This document shows positions 1 through 8,422 of a stretch of DNA of 64,000 nt, piece after piece. The DNA is from Burkholderiaceae bacterium (lineage in GTDB: Bacteria; Pseudomonadota; Gammaproteobacteria; Burkholderiales; Burkholderiaceae_C). How positions within the stretch are numbered: position 1 is the stretch's first letter; each line of letters opens with the position of its first letter. A program made the position numbers and the translations under genes. Below the pieces are notes generated by a model. The model did not search any database, was not told where the DNA came from, and saw only the letters and a program-made list of their open reading frames with translations. The stretch is taken from positions 1 to 64,000 of the forward strand of contig JAMLIT010000008.1 in assembly GCA_023954035.1 (NCBI GenBank), given 5' to 3'.

Positions 1-510
1 GGCGCCGTGCACGAAGACTTCCAATTCCATGTCGGGGCATTCCTGGCGGATTTTCTCGATCTCGTCCAGACTCAATTCGCGCGACAGGATGATGCGTGTG
101 ATGCCCACTTTCTGCCAAAACTTGACCGACATGAAGTTGGTGGTGTTGGCCTGCACCGAGAGATGAATGGCCACCTCGGGCCACTTCTCGCGCACCTGCA
201 TGATCAGGCCGGGGTCGGCCATGATGAGGGCGTCCGGGCCCATGGCGATGATGGGTGCTATGTCGCGCAGGTAGGTGCGCACCTTGTCGTTGTGCGGCAG
301 CAGGTTGCTGGTCAGAAAGAACTTCTTGCCGCGCGCGTGCGCTTCTTCGATGCCGGCCTGAATCTGCTCGATGCGGAACTCGTTGTTGCGCGCGCGCAGG
401 CTGTAGCGCGGTTGGCCGGCGTAGACCGCGTCTGCGCCGAAGTCGTAGGCGGCGCGCATGCGCTCGAGAGAGCCGGCGGGCAGAAGGAGTTCGGGGGCGG
501 GGCGGGTCAT
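1..510 (-). CDS. trhP: U32-family protein, TrhP/YegQ-like (3' end outside window)
   Basis: Only the first 170 codons are present. The frame opens at an ATG at 510 and runs off the left edge. The N-terminus reads PAPELLLPAGSLERMRAAYDFGADAVYAG, the classic start of the peptidase U32 family, followed by NLLPHND, HLSVQANTTN and ILSRELSLDEI. In E. coli the closest relative, TrhP (YegQ), takes part in 5-hydroxyuridine formation at the wobble position of tRNA; the paralogues UbiU/UbiV act in anaerobic ubiquinone synthesis. The N-terminal sequence and the position of the open frame favour TrhP/YegQ, but the cysteines that would separate the paralogues lie beyond the window. It lies 70 bp downstream of tolA on the same strand, where tolB is found in many other proteobacteria. 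Confidence 0.85.
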   Translation of the reverse strand, partial: MTRPAPELLLPAGSLERMRAAYDFGADAVYAGQPRYSLRARNNEFRIEQIQAGIEEAHARGKKFFLTSNLLPHNDKVRTYLRDIAPIIAMGPDALIMADPGLIMQVREKWPEVAIHLSVQANTTNFMSVKFWQKVGITRIILSRELSLDEIEKIRQECPDMELEVFVHGA

Positions 511-580
511 GGGGGCTCCTGCGATAGCAGTTTTGGCTGGAGGTGCGCCAAGGCCGCGCACCGGGGCTTGCAGGGAAATA

Positions 581-1546
581 TCAATCCTGCGGACGAAAAC
601 CGATGATGATGAGCGGCGGGACACGGCCATCAATGTCACGCGGCAGCGTGGCGGTTTTTTGCAGCGCCCGCACAACCGCTTCGTCCCAGGCTGGGTTACC
701 GGACGACTTGGTCAGGCGCGTACCCGTGATGGTGCCGTCAGGCGCGGCGCGCACTTCGACTTCGGCACGTGGGTTGCCGTCGACCACGTCAGGGTAGACG
801 ATATTGGGTTTGACCTTTGCAGCCACCTTGCCGCCGTAGCCGCCCGAGGGGCCGGAATCGCGCTGGGCAGCTCCCGTGGCTGTGGGCGCGCCGGTGGCGC
901 CGGCAAGCCCTTGCATGCGGCGGATGTTCTCCTGGCGGCGCTCTTCGGCCGCCTTGGCGTTGGCCTTTTCGATGGCCTCGTCTTTCTTGCGCTTTTCTTC
1001 GGCGAGTCTTTTTTGCTCTTTCTCTGCCTTTTCGCGCTCGGCTTTCTCGCGCTCGGCCTTTTCCTTCTGCAGTTTGTCTTTCTTCTCCTGCTCGATGCGC
1101 TGCTGCTCCTTGCGCTGCTTCTCGCGTTCGATTTTTTCCTTGTCTTCGCGCTCGCGCTTTTCCTTGGCCAGCCGCTGCTTCTCGCGCTCAATGGCAATGT
1201 CGGCCTCACGCTGATCCGGCTCTGCGCGCTGGGGCGGTGGAGGGGGTGGCGGCGGGGTCACTTTGGGCGGCGAAGGCACCACGGGAGGCTCAGGCGGTGT
1301 GGGTTTGGGCGGCGTCGGTGGCTGCGCAGGGCTTGGGGTTTCCACGGCGCGCGGCGCAGCCTGCTGGGGAACGGCAGACCAGAGTTCGGCAACAACGGCC
1401 GGTTGGTCGCTGCCACTCTTCCAGGCCACACCCCAGGTCAGTGCGGCGATCAAAAACAGATGCGCGAGCACGGCAAGCGCGATCGCCCGGCCCCGGCCAG
1501 GGACTGCTGGGGGGGTGAACTGATCGCGGTCGTCGTGGGCGTGCAT
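581..1546 (-). CDS. tolA: Cell envelope protein TolA
   Basis: A 321-residue TolA, the periplasm-spanning link of the Tol-Pal system that keeps the outer membrane tethered during constriction. Residues about 20-42 form one transmembrane anchor (AIALAVLAHLFLIAALTWGV). A Pro-rich stretch follows (about 65-105), then a long Lys/Glu/Arg/Ala-rich helix (about 110-215) of the type that spans the periplasm. The C-terminal TonB/TolA-like domain (about 235-321) contains NPRAEVEVRAAPDGTITG and GNPAWDEAVVRAL. It follows tolR by 30 bp on the same strand. The low-complexity domain creates long spurious reading frames on the opposite strand. tolB and pal are not adjacent. Confidence 0.93.
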   Translation of the reverse strand: MHAHDDRDQFTPPAVPGRGRAIALAVLAHLFLIAALTWGVAWKSGSDQPAVVAELWSAVPQQAAPRAVETPSPAQPPTPPKPTPPEPPVVPSPPKVTPPPPPPPPQRAEPDQREADIAIEREKQRLAKEKREREDKEKIEREKQRKEQQRIEQEKKDKLQKEKAEREKAEREKAEKEQKRLAEEKRKKDEAIEKANAKAAEERRQENIRRMQGLAGATGAPTATGAAQRDSGPSGGYGGKVAAKVKPNIVYPDVVDGNPRAEVEVRAAPDGTITGTRLTKSSGNPAWDEAVVRALQKTATLPRDIDGRVPPLIIIGFRPQD

Positions 1547-1576
1547 GCGGCTTAGAAATACGGAACAGCAGTGGCG

Positions 1577-1999
1577 TCAGCCACCCTGTTTGACGGACAG
1601 GCCCACGCGCTGAACGCCGGCCTTTTGCAGCGCGTCCATGGCTTTGACCACGGACTCGTACTGCACGCCCTTGTCGGCGCTGATGACCACCGCCGTGTCT
1701 TTGCTCTGGTCTTTTTGCCAGGCCAGCGCCGCCAGGCCAATCTCGCGCGTGTTCATGCTGCGCGTTGCATCAGGCGTTTTGAGTTGCAGCGAACCATCCT
1801 TGCTCACGATCACCTGCGCAACCACCTTGGGCACGTTTTTGCCCTTGCCCACACTGGGAACGTCAATCAGCCCTGGGGTGAGCATGGGAGCCGTCACCAT
1901 GAAGATGATGAGCAGCACCAGCATCACGTCGATGAACGGGACCATGTTGATCTCGTTGATGGTGCGGCGGCCGCGGCCGCGTGATGCGATGGCAGACAT
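1577..1999 (-). CDS. tolR: Biopolymer transport protein TolR (ExbD family)
   Basis: A 140-residue ExbD/TolR protein. Its single N-terminal transmembrane helix (VPFIDVMLVLLIIFMVTAPM, about residues 20-39) carries the Asp (in PFIDVMLVLL) that the family uses for proton conduction. The remainder is the periplasmic domain. With TolQ it forms the inner-membrane motor that energises TolA. The gene sits between tolQ (12 bp upstream) and tolA (30 bp downstream) in one minus-strand operon. Length and domain layout are normal for the family. Confidence 0.95.
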   Translation of the reverse strand: MSAIASRGRGRRTINEINMVPFIDVMLVLLIIFMVTAPMLTPGLIDVPSVGKGKNVPKVVAQVIVSKDGSLQLKTPDATRSMNTREIGLAALAWQKDQSKDTAVVISADKGVQYESVVKAMDALQKAGVQRVGLSVKQGG

Positions 2000-2011
2000 G
2001 GGGCGGCGCCT

Positions 2012-2716
2012 TTAGTGACCTGCGGCCGGAACCGGCGGATGGGCGCCCAGGTTGCGCTGCAGGATGTTGGAGAACTCTTCAATGAAGGTTTCCTGGTGGT
2101 TGGCGACGCGGTCGATATCGCGCGCAAAGCGGTTGTAGGCCACCACGGCGGGAATCGCGGCAAACAGGCCGAGGGCCGTGGCCACCAGGGCCTCGGCAAT
2201 GCCGGGCGCCACGGTGGCCAGCGTCACCTGCTCCATACCGGCAAAACCGGTGAAGGCGTGCATGATCCCCCACACGGTGCCGAACAAGCCCACGTAAGGG
2301 GACACCGAGCCCACCGACGCCAGGAAGGACAGGCTGGACTCGATCACGTCCATCTCGCGCTGAAAGCTGGCGCGCATGGCGCGGCGGGCTCCGTCGAGCA
2401 GGGTGCCGGCGTCCTGGATATGGCGTTCGCGCAGTTTCTGGAACTCGCGCATGCCGCTGGCAAAAATACGCTCCATGGGGCCGATGTCCTGCACGCTTTG
2501 CGCCGCGCTGGCGTACAGGTCGTTCAGGCTGGTGCCCGACCAGAACTCGCGCTCGAAGTCTTCGTTCAACGCCTTGACACGTTTCAAACCAAACAGCTTG
2601 CGAAAAATCGCGGCCCAACTGGCCACCGACACGCCGAGCAGCAGCAGCATGACGAACTGCACCACCCAGCTCGCGTGCAGCACCAGGGTGACGATGGACA
2701 TGTCTTGCGAATTCAT
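2012..2716 (-). CDS. tolQ: Proton channel protein TolQ
   Basis: A 234-residue TolQ of the MotA/TolQ/ExbB family. Three transmembrane segments are visible: residues about 12-36 (LHASWVVQFVMLLLLGVSVA), about 135-160 (YVGLFGTVWGIMHAF) and about 170-195 (IAEALVATALGLFAAIPAVVAYN). I chose the ATG at 2716 because it gives the usual start MNSQDMSIVTLVL and overlaps the ybgC stop as ATGA; the longer frame upstream has no family similarity. It forms the stator-like motor with TolR. Translational coupling with ybgC is likely. Confidence 0.95.
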   Translation of the reverse strand: MNSQDMSIVTLVLHASWVVQFVMLLLLGVSVASWAAIFRKLFGLKRVKALNEDFEREFWSGTSLNDLYASAAQSVQDIGPMERIFASGMREFQKLRERHIQDAGTLLDGARRAMRASFQREMDVIESSLSFLASVGSVSPYVGLFGTVWGIMHAFTGFAGMEQVTLATVAPGIAEALVATALGLFAAIPAVVAYNRFARDIDRVANHQETFIEEFSNILQRNLGAHPPVPAAGH

Positions 2717-3129
2717 GAAATAGCTTCCAGAAGGGCCGAGGGAATGCGTGATGGGCGCATGCTGTGGGCGTCCACCCAGCCAATGCGAACCTCTCCGGCG
2801 CAAAGCAGCGAGCCGGTTGGGCTCACCGAGCGCTCATTATTTAATAGCGCTTGGTGCTTTATTGTCAAGGACGCGCGGCCTTTTTCTATCAGTTCTGCGG
2901 TAACAATGAGTGCGTCGTCCAGCCGAGCTGGGGCGTGGTAGCGCAAACGCGCTTCGCTTACGACGAACATGCCGCCGCTTTGTTCCCGCAAACCATGCTG
3001 GCCGATCCCCAGCGAGCGCAGCCACTCGGTGCGGGCGCGCTCGAAAAACTTGAGGTAATTGGCGTAAAACACGATGCCGCCGGCATCCGTGTCTTCCCAA
3101 TAAACACGTACCGGGTGCTCAAACACCAT
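2713..3129 (-). CDS. ybgC: Acyl-CoA thioesterase YbgC (hotdog fold)
   Basis: A 138-residue thioesterase with the 4-hydroxybenzoyl-CoA thioesterase-like signature YWEDTDAGGIVFYANYLKFFERARTEWLR at residues about 10-38, including the catalytic Asp of EDTDAGG. YbgC proteins hydrolyse short or medium acyl-CoAs and are the usual first gene of tol-pal operons; their precise envelope role is uncertain. The start at 3129 gives MVFEHPVRVYWED. Its stop overlaps the tolQ start. Codons around plus-strand positions 2828-2867 (protein IKHQALLNNERS) resemble a degenerate copy of the dispersed palindromic element described elsewhere in this annotation, which would be an in-frame insertion. Confidence 0.93.
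   Translation of the reverse strand: MVFEHPVRVYWEDTDAGGIVFYANYLKFFERARTEWLRSLGIGQHGLREQSGGMFVVSEARLRYHAPARLDDALIVTAELIEKGRASLTIKHQALLNNERSVSPTGSLLCAGEVRIGWVDAHSMRPSRIPSALLEAIS
2828..2867. repeat. Possible degenerate copy of dispersed palindromic element (inside ybgC)
   Basis: The stretch contains GAGCGCTCATTATTTAATAG followed by CGCTTGG, giving two AGCGCT-type half-sites separated by an AT-rich spacer, like the better copies at 21161, 46493 and 47730. It lies within the ybgC coding frame and is locally AT-rich compared with its surroundings. The match is weak and may be chance. Confidence 0.35.
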
Positions 3130-3135
3130 GGTGCT

Positions 3136-4320
3136 TCAAGCCAGCAGCGCCCGCAGCCGGCGCACGGCTTCCTGCAGGTGGTCCATGGAACTGGCGGTGG
3201 AAAAGCGCAGAAAACGCTCGGGCTCGTGCGTGCCGAAGTCGCGCCCAGGCGTCACCGCCAGGTGGGCGCGGTCCATCAGGGCATAGGCCAGATCCCAACT
3301 GCCTTGCACGCCCAGGCGGGTCGCGGCCTGGGTGCCATCGGCCCAGGCGTAAAAAGCGCCATCGGGCATCACCGGCACATGGAGGCCCAGCTGCTGCAGC
3401 TCGGGAATGAAGTAGTCGCGCCGCGCCTTGAAGGCCGCGCGGCGGCGCTCGTATTCGGCGATGCTCTCCGGCTCGAAGCAGGCCAGCGCGGCGTGTTGGG
3501 CGATCGTGCTGGCGCAAATAAACAGGTTTTGCGCCAGCCGCTCAATGACGGGAACGAGCTGCTCGGGCACCACCATCCAGCCCAATCGCCAGCCCGTCAT
3601 GTTGAAGTACTTGCTGAAGCTGTTGATGCTGATGATGTCGTCGGCAATGGCCAGCGCGGTGTGGCCGAACTGTTCTTCGTAGGACAGGCCCAGGTAGATT
3701 TCGTCGATCAGCGTGATGCCGCCGTGCGCCTGCACCACTTCGTGGATGCGGCGCAGCTCCTCGGGTGCAATCGAGGTTCCAGTGGGGTTCGAAGGGGAGG
3801 CCAACAGAACGCCGCGCGTCTTTTTGCCCCAGGCGGCGCGCACTTTGTCGCTGCTGAGCTGATAGCGCTCTTGGGCTGTGGTGGGAATCAGTATGGCCGT
3901 GCCCTCCGCCGCGCTGACGAAATGGCGGTTGCAGGGGTAGCTCGGGTCGGGCATGAGCATTTCGTCGCCGGCTTCGATCAGCGCCAGGCATGCGAGCTGC
4001 AGCGCGGCCGACGCGCCGGCAGTGACCACAATGCGCCGCGCCGGCACTTGCACGCCAAAGCGCTCCGCGTACCAGCCACTGATGCGTTCGCGCAGCGCAG
4101 GCATGCCCAGCGCCTGGGTGTACTGGGTGCTGCCGTCGGCAATGGCGCGGGTGGCAGCCTCCGCTACCGCCGGCGGCGCGGTGAAGTCGGGCTCGCCGAT
4201 GTTGAGGAAAATCATCGGCTCGGCACTGCCTGCCACGGCATGCGCCAGGGTCTGCGCTGCTTTGGCCACTTCCATCACGTAGAAAGGCTCGATGCGCTGA
4301 GCGCGTGCAGAGACCCTCAT
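3136..4320 (-). CDS. Class I/II pyridoxal-phosphate aminotransferase
   Basis: A 394-residue fold-type I aminotransferase. Recognisable elements are the substrate-binding GEPDF near residue 38, [20 protein letters not shown], the [11 protein letters not shown] segment and the PLP-lysine motif [16 protein letters not shown] started at the ATG at 4320 ([20 protein letters not shown]), which overlaps the nusB stop as ATGA; the upstream frame is only an alternative reading of nusB. The family transfers amino groups between amino acids and 2-oxo acids, but the sequence alone does not settle whether the substrate is aspartate, alanine or another. The position between nusB and ybgC gives no further clue. 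Confidence 0.88.
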   Translation of the reverse strand: MRVSARAQRIEPFYVMEVAKAAQTLAHAVAGSAEPMIFLNIGEPDFTAPPAVAEAATRAIADGSTQYTQALGMPALRERISGWYAERFGVQVPARRIVVTAGASAALQLACLALIEAGDEMLMPDPSYPCNRHFVSAAEGTAILIPTTAQERYQLSSDKVRAAWGKKTRGVLLASPSNPTGTSIAPEELRRIHEVVQAHGGITLIDEIYLGLSYEEQFGHTALAIADDIISINSFSKYFNMTGWRLGWMVVPEQLVPVIERLAQNLFICASTIAQHAALACFEPESIAEYERRRAAFKARRDYFIPELQQLGLHVPVMPDGAFYAWADGTQAATRLGVQGSWDLAYALMDRAHLAVTPGRDFGTHEPERFLRFSTASSMDHLQEAVRRLRALLA

Positions 4321-4907
4321 GGCGCGGTCCTGGGGGCGCGCGTGCTGCCCTGGTCCTTCGCGACTTCGGCCGGGCGCAGGGACGGCGCCAGGCCGCCCAG
4401 CACGCCGTTGACGTATTTGTAACCGTCGGTGCCGCCGAAATCCTTGGCCAGCTCGATGTATTCGTTGAGCACGACGCGCCAGGGCACATCCAGGCAGTGC
4501 TGGAATTCGTAGGCGCCCATCCACATCACCGCGCGCTCGATCGGCGAGATTTCGGCCAGCTTGCGGTCCAGCAGCGGAACGATCAGTGCGTCGAGTTGCT
4601 CCGCCCCCGCAATGCAGCCGTGCAAGAGCGCGTCGTAATGCACCGAGTCGGCCTTGTGAAAGCCGGCCAGGTCGCGCGTGAAGAGGTCGATGGCGGTGGC
4701 GTCGTTGCGGCCGACCAGATGCTGGTACAGCGCCTGCAGCGCGAATTCGCGCGAGCGGCTGCGCGCCGACTTGGCCGAGGCCTTGCGCCCGCCGGTGCTG
4801 GTGAGTTTTCCGGTGTGGGGGGTGGACGGAATCGGGGACGAGGTCGCAGCGGATGCATCGGCTGTGACGCCTGGCTCGATCTGACCCTCAGAGGTAGAGC
4901 CGCTCAT
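4317..4907 (-). CDS. nusB: Transcription antitermination factor NusB
   Basis: A 196-residue NusB: a disordered Ser/Thr-rich N-terminal extension of about 45 residues, then the all-helical NusB domain with [16 protein letters not shown], the conserved [16 protein letters not shown] and the C-terminal [24 protein letters not shown]. It binds boxA RNA with NusE (S10) in rRNA antitermination. It follows ribH with an ATGA overlap and precedes the aminotransferase with another. The ribBA-ribH-nusB order is a common proteobacterial arrangement, which supports both neighbours. Confidence 0.95.
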   Translation of the reverse strand: MSGSTSEGQIEPGVTADASAATSSPIPSTPHTGKLTSTGGRKASAKSARSRSREFALQALYQHLVGRNDATAIDLFTRDLAGFHKADSVHYDALLHGCIAGAEQLDALIVPLLDRKLAEISPIERAVMWMGAYEFQHCLDVPWRVVLNEYIELAKDFGGTDGYKYVNGVLGGLAPSLRPAEVAKDQGSTRAPRTAP

Positions 4908-5368
4908 TCAAGCTCCTCCAGCAGATTGGCCATTTCAACGGCCACGCGTGCCGCGTCGCGGCCCTTTTCGTGTTGGCGGGCGATGGCCTGCTCCAGGTTT
5001 TCGGTGGTCAGGATGGCGTTGGCCACCGGCAGGTGGTAGTCCAGCCCGATGCGCGTGACGCCAGCTGCCGATTCGTTGGCCACCAGTTCGAAATGGTAGG
5101 TCTCGCCGCGGATGATGCAGCCCAGCGCAATCAGCGCATCGTATTCATCCTGCTCGGCCAGCGCCTGCAGCGCAGTGGCCACTTCAAGCGCGCCGGGCAC
5201 GGTGACGTGGCGGATGTTTTTCTCTTGTACGCCCAGCGCCAGCAGCTCGGTGCGGCAGGCCTCGGCCAAGGCGGTGGTAATGCCTTCGTTGAAGCGTGCC
5301 TGCACCATGGCGACGTGCAGCTTGCTGCCGCCCTGCTTGTCTGCATTGCCTTTGTCTGCGCCGAACAT
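4904..5368 (-). CDS. ribH: 6,7-dimethyl-8-ribityllumazine synthase
   Basis: A 154-residue lumazine synthase, the penultimate step of riboflavin synthesis (condenses 3,4-dihydroxy-2-butanone-4-phosphate with the ribitylamino-uracil). Family motifs: [13 protein letters not shown] [13 protein letters not shown] at about residue 25, [13 protein letters not shown] at about 60, [22 protein letters not shown] at about 85 with the active-site His, and [21 protein letters not shown]. The length is typical. It lies 10 bp downstream of ribBA and overlaps nusB. Confidence 0.96.
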   Translation of the reverse strand: MFGADKGNADKQGGSKLHVAMVQARFNEGITTALAEACRTELLALGVQEKNIRHVTVPGALEVATALQALAEQDEYDALIALGCIIRGETYHFELVANESAAGVTRIGLDYHLPVANAILTTENLEQAIARQHEKGRDAARVAVEMANLLEELE

Positions 5369-5378
5369 GGTGTTCTTC

Positions 5379-6509
5379 CTATTCTTTTGGGATGTAACCG
5401 GTGATTTCGAGTCCGTAGCCCGCCATGCTGGGCATGCGGCGCGGCTGGCCCATGAGCTGCATGCGCGAGACGCCGCATTCGCGCAGGATCTGGGCGCCTA
5501 CGCCGTAGGTGCGCAGATCCATGCGTCCGCGCTCGGGCGCGTGGGCGGCGCGGGCCGTGCCATCGAACTGGGCCAGCAGCTGCTCGGCGCTCTCACCGCA
5601 ATTGAGCAGAACGGCCACGCCGCGCCCCTGGCTGGCGATGTACTGCAGACTGGTGTCGAGTCCCCAGGAATGCATGGCGCGGTCGACTTCCAGCGCGTCC
5701 AGCACCGACAGCGGCTCGTGCACCCGTACAGGGACGCAATCGCCTGGCTGCCAATGCCCACGCACAAGGGCGATGTGCAGCGACTGGCTGGGGCCATCGC
5801 GAAAAGCGTGGGCAATGAACTCGCCCGCAGCCGTCTGCAGGCCGCGGCTGCCGACCTTTTGCACCAGGGATTCGGTGCGGCTGCGGTATTCGATGAGATC
5901 GGCAATCGTCCCGATCTTCAAACCGTGCTCGGCAGCAAAGAGCTGCAGATCGGGCAGGCGGGCCATGGTGCCGTCGTCTTTCATAACCTCGCAAATCACT
6001 GCGGCGGGGCTGCAGCCGGCCATGGCGGCCAGGTCGCAGCCGGCCTCGGTATGACCGGCGCGCATCAGCACGCCGCCATCGACGGCCTGCAGGGGAAAGA
6101 CATGGCCCGGCTGCACCAGGTCATCGGCCTGCGCATCGGCGGCCACGGCAGCCTGCACGGTGCGTGCGCGATCGGCCGCCGAGATGCCTGTGGTGACGCC
6201 TTCGGCCGCCTCGATGGAAACGGTAAAGGCCGTGCCCATCTTGGTGCCGTTGCGCGTGGCCATGGGTGGCAGCTGCAGCCGCTCGCAGCGCTCACGGGTC
6301 AGCGTCAGGCAGATCAGGCCGCGGCCGAAGCGCGCCATGAAGTTGATGGCCTCGGGCGTGACATGGTCGGCCGCCAGCACCAGGTCGCCTTCGTTCTCCC
6401 GGTCTTCTTCATCGACGAGGATGACCATGCGCCCGGCGCGCATTGCTTCGACGATGTCTTGCACTGGAGAAATGGGTGCGACGGCGGAGCCAGGAAGGGG
6501 GGCGTTCAT
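5379..6509 (-). CDS. ribBA: 3,4-dihydroxy-2-butanone-4-phosphate synthase with degenerate GTP cyclohydrolase II-like domain
   Basis: A 376-residue RibBA-type protein. Residues about 20-215 are a complete RibB domain ([59 protein letters not shown]), which makes the four-carbon riboflavin precursor from ribulose 5-phosphate. Residues about 225-376 follow the RibA fold and keep [20 protein letters not shown] near the end, but the zinc-binding cysteine motif GCxxRSECxTGDxFGSxRCDC is missing. GTP cyclohydrolase II activity is therefore not expected. I began at the ATG at 6509 ([20 protein letters not shown]). No FMN riboswitch is evident in the 200 bp upstream. Confidence 0.92.
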   Translation of the reverse strand: MNAPLPGSAVAPISPVQDIVEAMRAGRMVILVDEEDRENEGDLVLAADHVTPEAINFMARFGRGLICLTLTRERCERLQLPPMATRNGTKMGTAFTVSIEAAEGVTTGISAADRARTVQAAVAADAQADDLVQPGHVFPLQAVDGGVLMRAGHTEAGCDLAAMAGCSPAAVICEVMKDDGTMARLPDLQLFAAEHGLKIGTIADLIEYRSRTESLVQKVGSRGLQTAAGEFIAHAFRDGPSQSLHIALVRGHWQPGDCVPVRVHEPLSVLDALEVDRAMHSWGLDTSLQYIASQGRGVAVLLNCGESAEQLLAQFDGTARAAHAPERGRMDLRTYGVGAQILRECGVSRMQLMGQPRRMPSMAGYGLEITGYIPKE

Positions 6510-6706
6510 CGGTGGCTTTCGAAGATGGAGCGTGGCAGGCGCTTTGTGCGGCGGTTTGGGCACGTACGGGTCGGCGGATCTCAAGAGCCTGCGCTGCGCG
6601 GTGGCCGACTGGAGGGAGGCCGTCCGGGGAAAAAAAGGCCGGCGACCGGGAAAACCCGGAATTTTACGGGAAGCGCGTCCGCAGGGCGCCCAAAGGGGCA
6701 CAAGCG

Positions 6707-7015
6707 CTATTGCGGCTCGCCCCGTTCGAGCGTCACGTCGGACACTGGGTAGGCCACGCAAGGCAGAACGCAGCCTGCCTTCAGCTCTTCCGCGGTCAAA
6801 CCTGGCCAGTCGATTGCGTAGCGCACCTTGCCGGCCACCAGATGGCCCATGCAGGTGCGGCAGGTGCCGTTTCGGCACGAACTCGGCCAGTCAATTCCCC
6901 CCTGCTCGATGGACAGCAGCAGCGCTTGTGTGGGCCAGGCGTCGCAGCAGGCGTCCTCGGGCTGCACGCGCGCGGTGAAAAAAGCAAGCTCGAAAGGAAG
7001 CAGTGAAGTGGCCAT
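6707..7015 (-). CDS. 2Fe-2S ferredoxin-like protein
   Basis: A 102-residue plant-type ferredoxin domain. The cluster ligands are Cys47, Cys52 and Cys55 in [11 protein letters not shown], with Cys86 (LPCVAYP) as the likely fourth; Cys82 is nearby. It should carry a single [2Fe-2S] cluster for electron transfer in the cytoplasm. I used the ATG at 7015 ([13 protein letters not shown]) rather than an upstream TTG at 7060 that overlaps the neighbouring stop; neither has a clear ribosome-binding site. It follows the DUF938 gene by about 40 bp on the same strand. Its redox partner cannot be told from the context. Confidence 0.85.
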   Translation of the reverse strand: MATSLLPFELAFFTARVQPEDACCDAWPTQALLLSIEQGGIDWPSSCRNGTCRTCMGHLVAGKVRYAIDWPGLTAEELKAGCVLPCVAYPVSDVTLERGEPQ

Positions 7016-7056
7016 GCGATCGAAACGAAGTGGGCGCTGCCGTGAGGCAGCAAAAG

Positions 7057-7677
7057 TCAAGGCGTGCGGCGGAACACCAGCAGCAGGTTGTTGGCCGGCA
7101 TGGCGTGGCGTTGGAAAAGTGCGAACCCTGCCTGCCGCGCCTGAAGGCGGACGTCTTGCAGGCGCCTGAGTCCCCAGTCAGGGTTGCGCTCACGCAGGCT
7201 GGCGTCAAAGGCGAGATTGCTGGGCGCCGTGGGCACGCCGTCCTCCAGATAGGGGCCGTAGACAACGAGTTGGCCGCGCGGTGCTAGGTGGCGCGCTGCG
7301 CCTTGCATCAAGCCGGCGCAGCACTCCCAGGGGGCGATGTGCAGCATGTTGGCGCAGTAGATCAAGTCGAAGGGCTGCTTGAAGGCAGGACCTTGTGTGG
7401 GCCAGCGCGTCGCGCGCACGTCCAGCACGGCGGGCTCGCGCACGTTGGCAGCGCCGCCCTGCGCCGCCCAGGCGCGGATGGAGCCGAAGGCATCGTCCTG
7501 CCAGTCGCTGGGCTGCCAATGCCAGCCGGGCAGCGCGGCGGCAAAGCAGGCCGCGTGCTGGCCGGTGCCGCTGGCAATCTCCAGCGCTTCGCCGCTCTCG
7601 GCAAGCAGGGCGTGCAGCCGCTTCCATATGGACGCGCTGTTGCGTTCTGCCGCCGGGCTGTGCTGCGCAAGTCTCAT
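7057..7677 (-). CDS. DUF938 family, SAM-methyltransferase-like protein
   Basis: A 206-residue protein of the DUF938 family. It opens with RLAQHSPAAERNSASIWKRL and has a Rossmann-type SAM-binding motif EIASGTGQHAACFA near residue 35, PFDLIYCANMLHIAPWE near 105, and GQLVVYGPYLEDG near 140. DUF938 proteins are predicted methyltransferases of unknown substrate. The ATG at 7677 is preferred to an in-frame TTG three codons upstream. It probably shares a transcript with the ferredoxin gene downstream. Confidence 0.85.
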   Translation of the reverse strand: MRLAQHSPAAERNSASIWKRLHALLAESGEALEIASGTGQHAACFAAALPGWHWQPSDWQDDAFGSIRAWAAQGGAANVREPAVLDVRATRWPTQGPAFKQPFDLIYCANMLHIAPWECCAGLMQGAARHLAPRGQLVVYGPYLEDGVPTAPSNLAFDASLRERNPDWGLRRLQDVRLQARQAGFALFQRHAMPANNLLLVFRRTP

Positions 7678-7850
7678 GAAAATCAAGGAAAAATGGTTCT
7701 AGGGCAATGGAGATGAGCAGTGATAGCTAGAAAAAAAGGAGCAAACATGCAAGGAGCAACCGCCCAGGAGCAACGCAAGCTGCAAAAAAAACAGGCAAGC
7801 CTGAGGAAAACCAAGCCGGGCTTGCACTTGCGCGCGCGATACCGCTCTGG

Positions 7851-7893
7851 TCCCAAGTTATCCCCAGGATTGTCCCTCTGACGTGGGGACAAG
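7851..7893 (+). repeat. 43-bp intergenic repeat, copy A (TTATCC/GATTGTCC motif)
   Basis: The copy has TTATCC at 7858-7863, GATTGTCC at 7868-7875 and GGGACAAG at 7886-7893. TTGTCCC and GGGACAA form a 7-bp inverted repeat around a 9-bp spacer. About 30 of 43 positions match copy B at identical spacing. TTATCCCCA resembles a DnaA box. Function unknown. Confidence 0.6.
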
Positions 7894-7977
7894 GGTCGGC
7901 TGCCGCATGCCCAAAATTTCAGCGCCCAGAAGAATTGATTGAAAAATCAAGGGCTTGCAAGATTCGTGCAGCGCCCA

Positions 7978-8020
7978 TCCCGGCTTATCCACACGATTGT
8001 CCAGATTTTCCAGGGACAAG
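7978..8020 (+). repeat. 43-bp intergenic repeat, copy B, with a consensus DnaA-box sequence
   Basis: This copy contains TTATCCACA (7985-7993), an exact DnaA-box consensus, then GATTGTCC (7995-8002) and GGGACAAG (8013-8020). TTGTCC and GGACAA again make an inverted repeat. It starts 127 bp after copy A, and the conserved blocks keep the same spacing. Whether DnaA or another factor binds is unknown. Confidence 0.6.
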
Positions 8021-8041
8021 AAAGGCTCCCCTCGGGCGGGC

Positions 8042-8323
8042 TCACGGCGCGACGGTAACGCCCTTCCAGAACGCGACCCGCCCGCGAATCTGCTCCGCTT
8101 CGGGCTTGGGATCGGCGTAGGTCCAGGCCGCGTCGGGATTCATTTCGCCGTCCACCAGCAGCGAAAAGTAGGTGGCCTGGCCTTTCCACGGGCACATGCT
8201 CTTGTGGTTGCTGAAGCCGAAGTATTCGCGCTTGAGCGCGGACTCGGGAAAATAGTGGTTGCCTTCCACCAGTACGGTGTCGTCGCTCTCGGCGACGGTC
8301 ACGCCGTTCCAGACTGCTTTCAT
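8042..8323 (-). CDS. DUF427 domain protein
   Basis: A 93-residue single-domain DUF427 protein: MKAVWNGVTVAESDDTVLVEGNHYFP, then LKREYFGFSNHKSMCPWKGQATYFSL and ADPKPEAEQIRGRVAFWKGV. The KSxCPWKGxAxYxS block is the family hallmark. Members are small beta-barrel proteins of unknown function, sometimes annotated as nucleotidyltransferase-like. I started at the ATG at 8323, which aligns with the family N-terminus. It is monocistronic as far as visible and points away from the class IV aminotransferase gene, 99 bp to its right. Confidence 0.85.
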   Translation of the reverse strand: MKAVWNGVTVAESDDTVLVEGNHYFPESALKREYFGFSNHKSMCPWKGQATYFSLLVDGEMNPDAAWTYADPKPEAEQIRGRVAFWKGVTVAP

Positions 8324-8422
8324 GATGTTTCCTTGTGCAGCACCGGGCTGCGTTCTGTATGCGAACACGGGAGGGCGACACCGCGGGACGCCACGGGCTT
8401 GCGATGCTGCCAGAATCCGGGC

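Larger units (their letters stand above)
7678..8041. other. 364-bp intergenic region between convergent-free neighbours, carrying a repeat pair
   Basis: No convincing gene. Both flanking genes are on the minus strand, so this interval contains the DUF938 promoter region and the 3' flank of the DUF427 gene. Its notable content is two related 43-bp sequences at 7851 and 7978, described separately. Confidence 0.6.

Noticed and set aside
6510..6706. FMN riboswitch upstream of ribBA
   Set aside because: I searched for the conserved RFN blocks (such as CAGGGTGAAATTCCC and ACCGGCGGT) on the minus strand and found none. Only GC-rich hairpins of no recognised class were seen.
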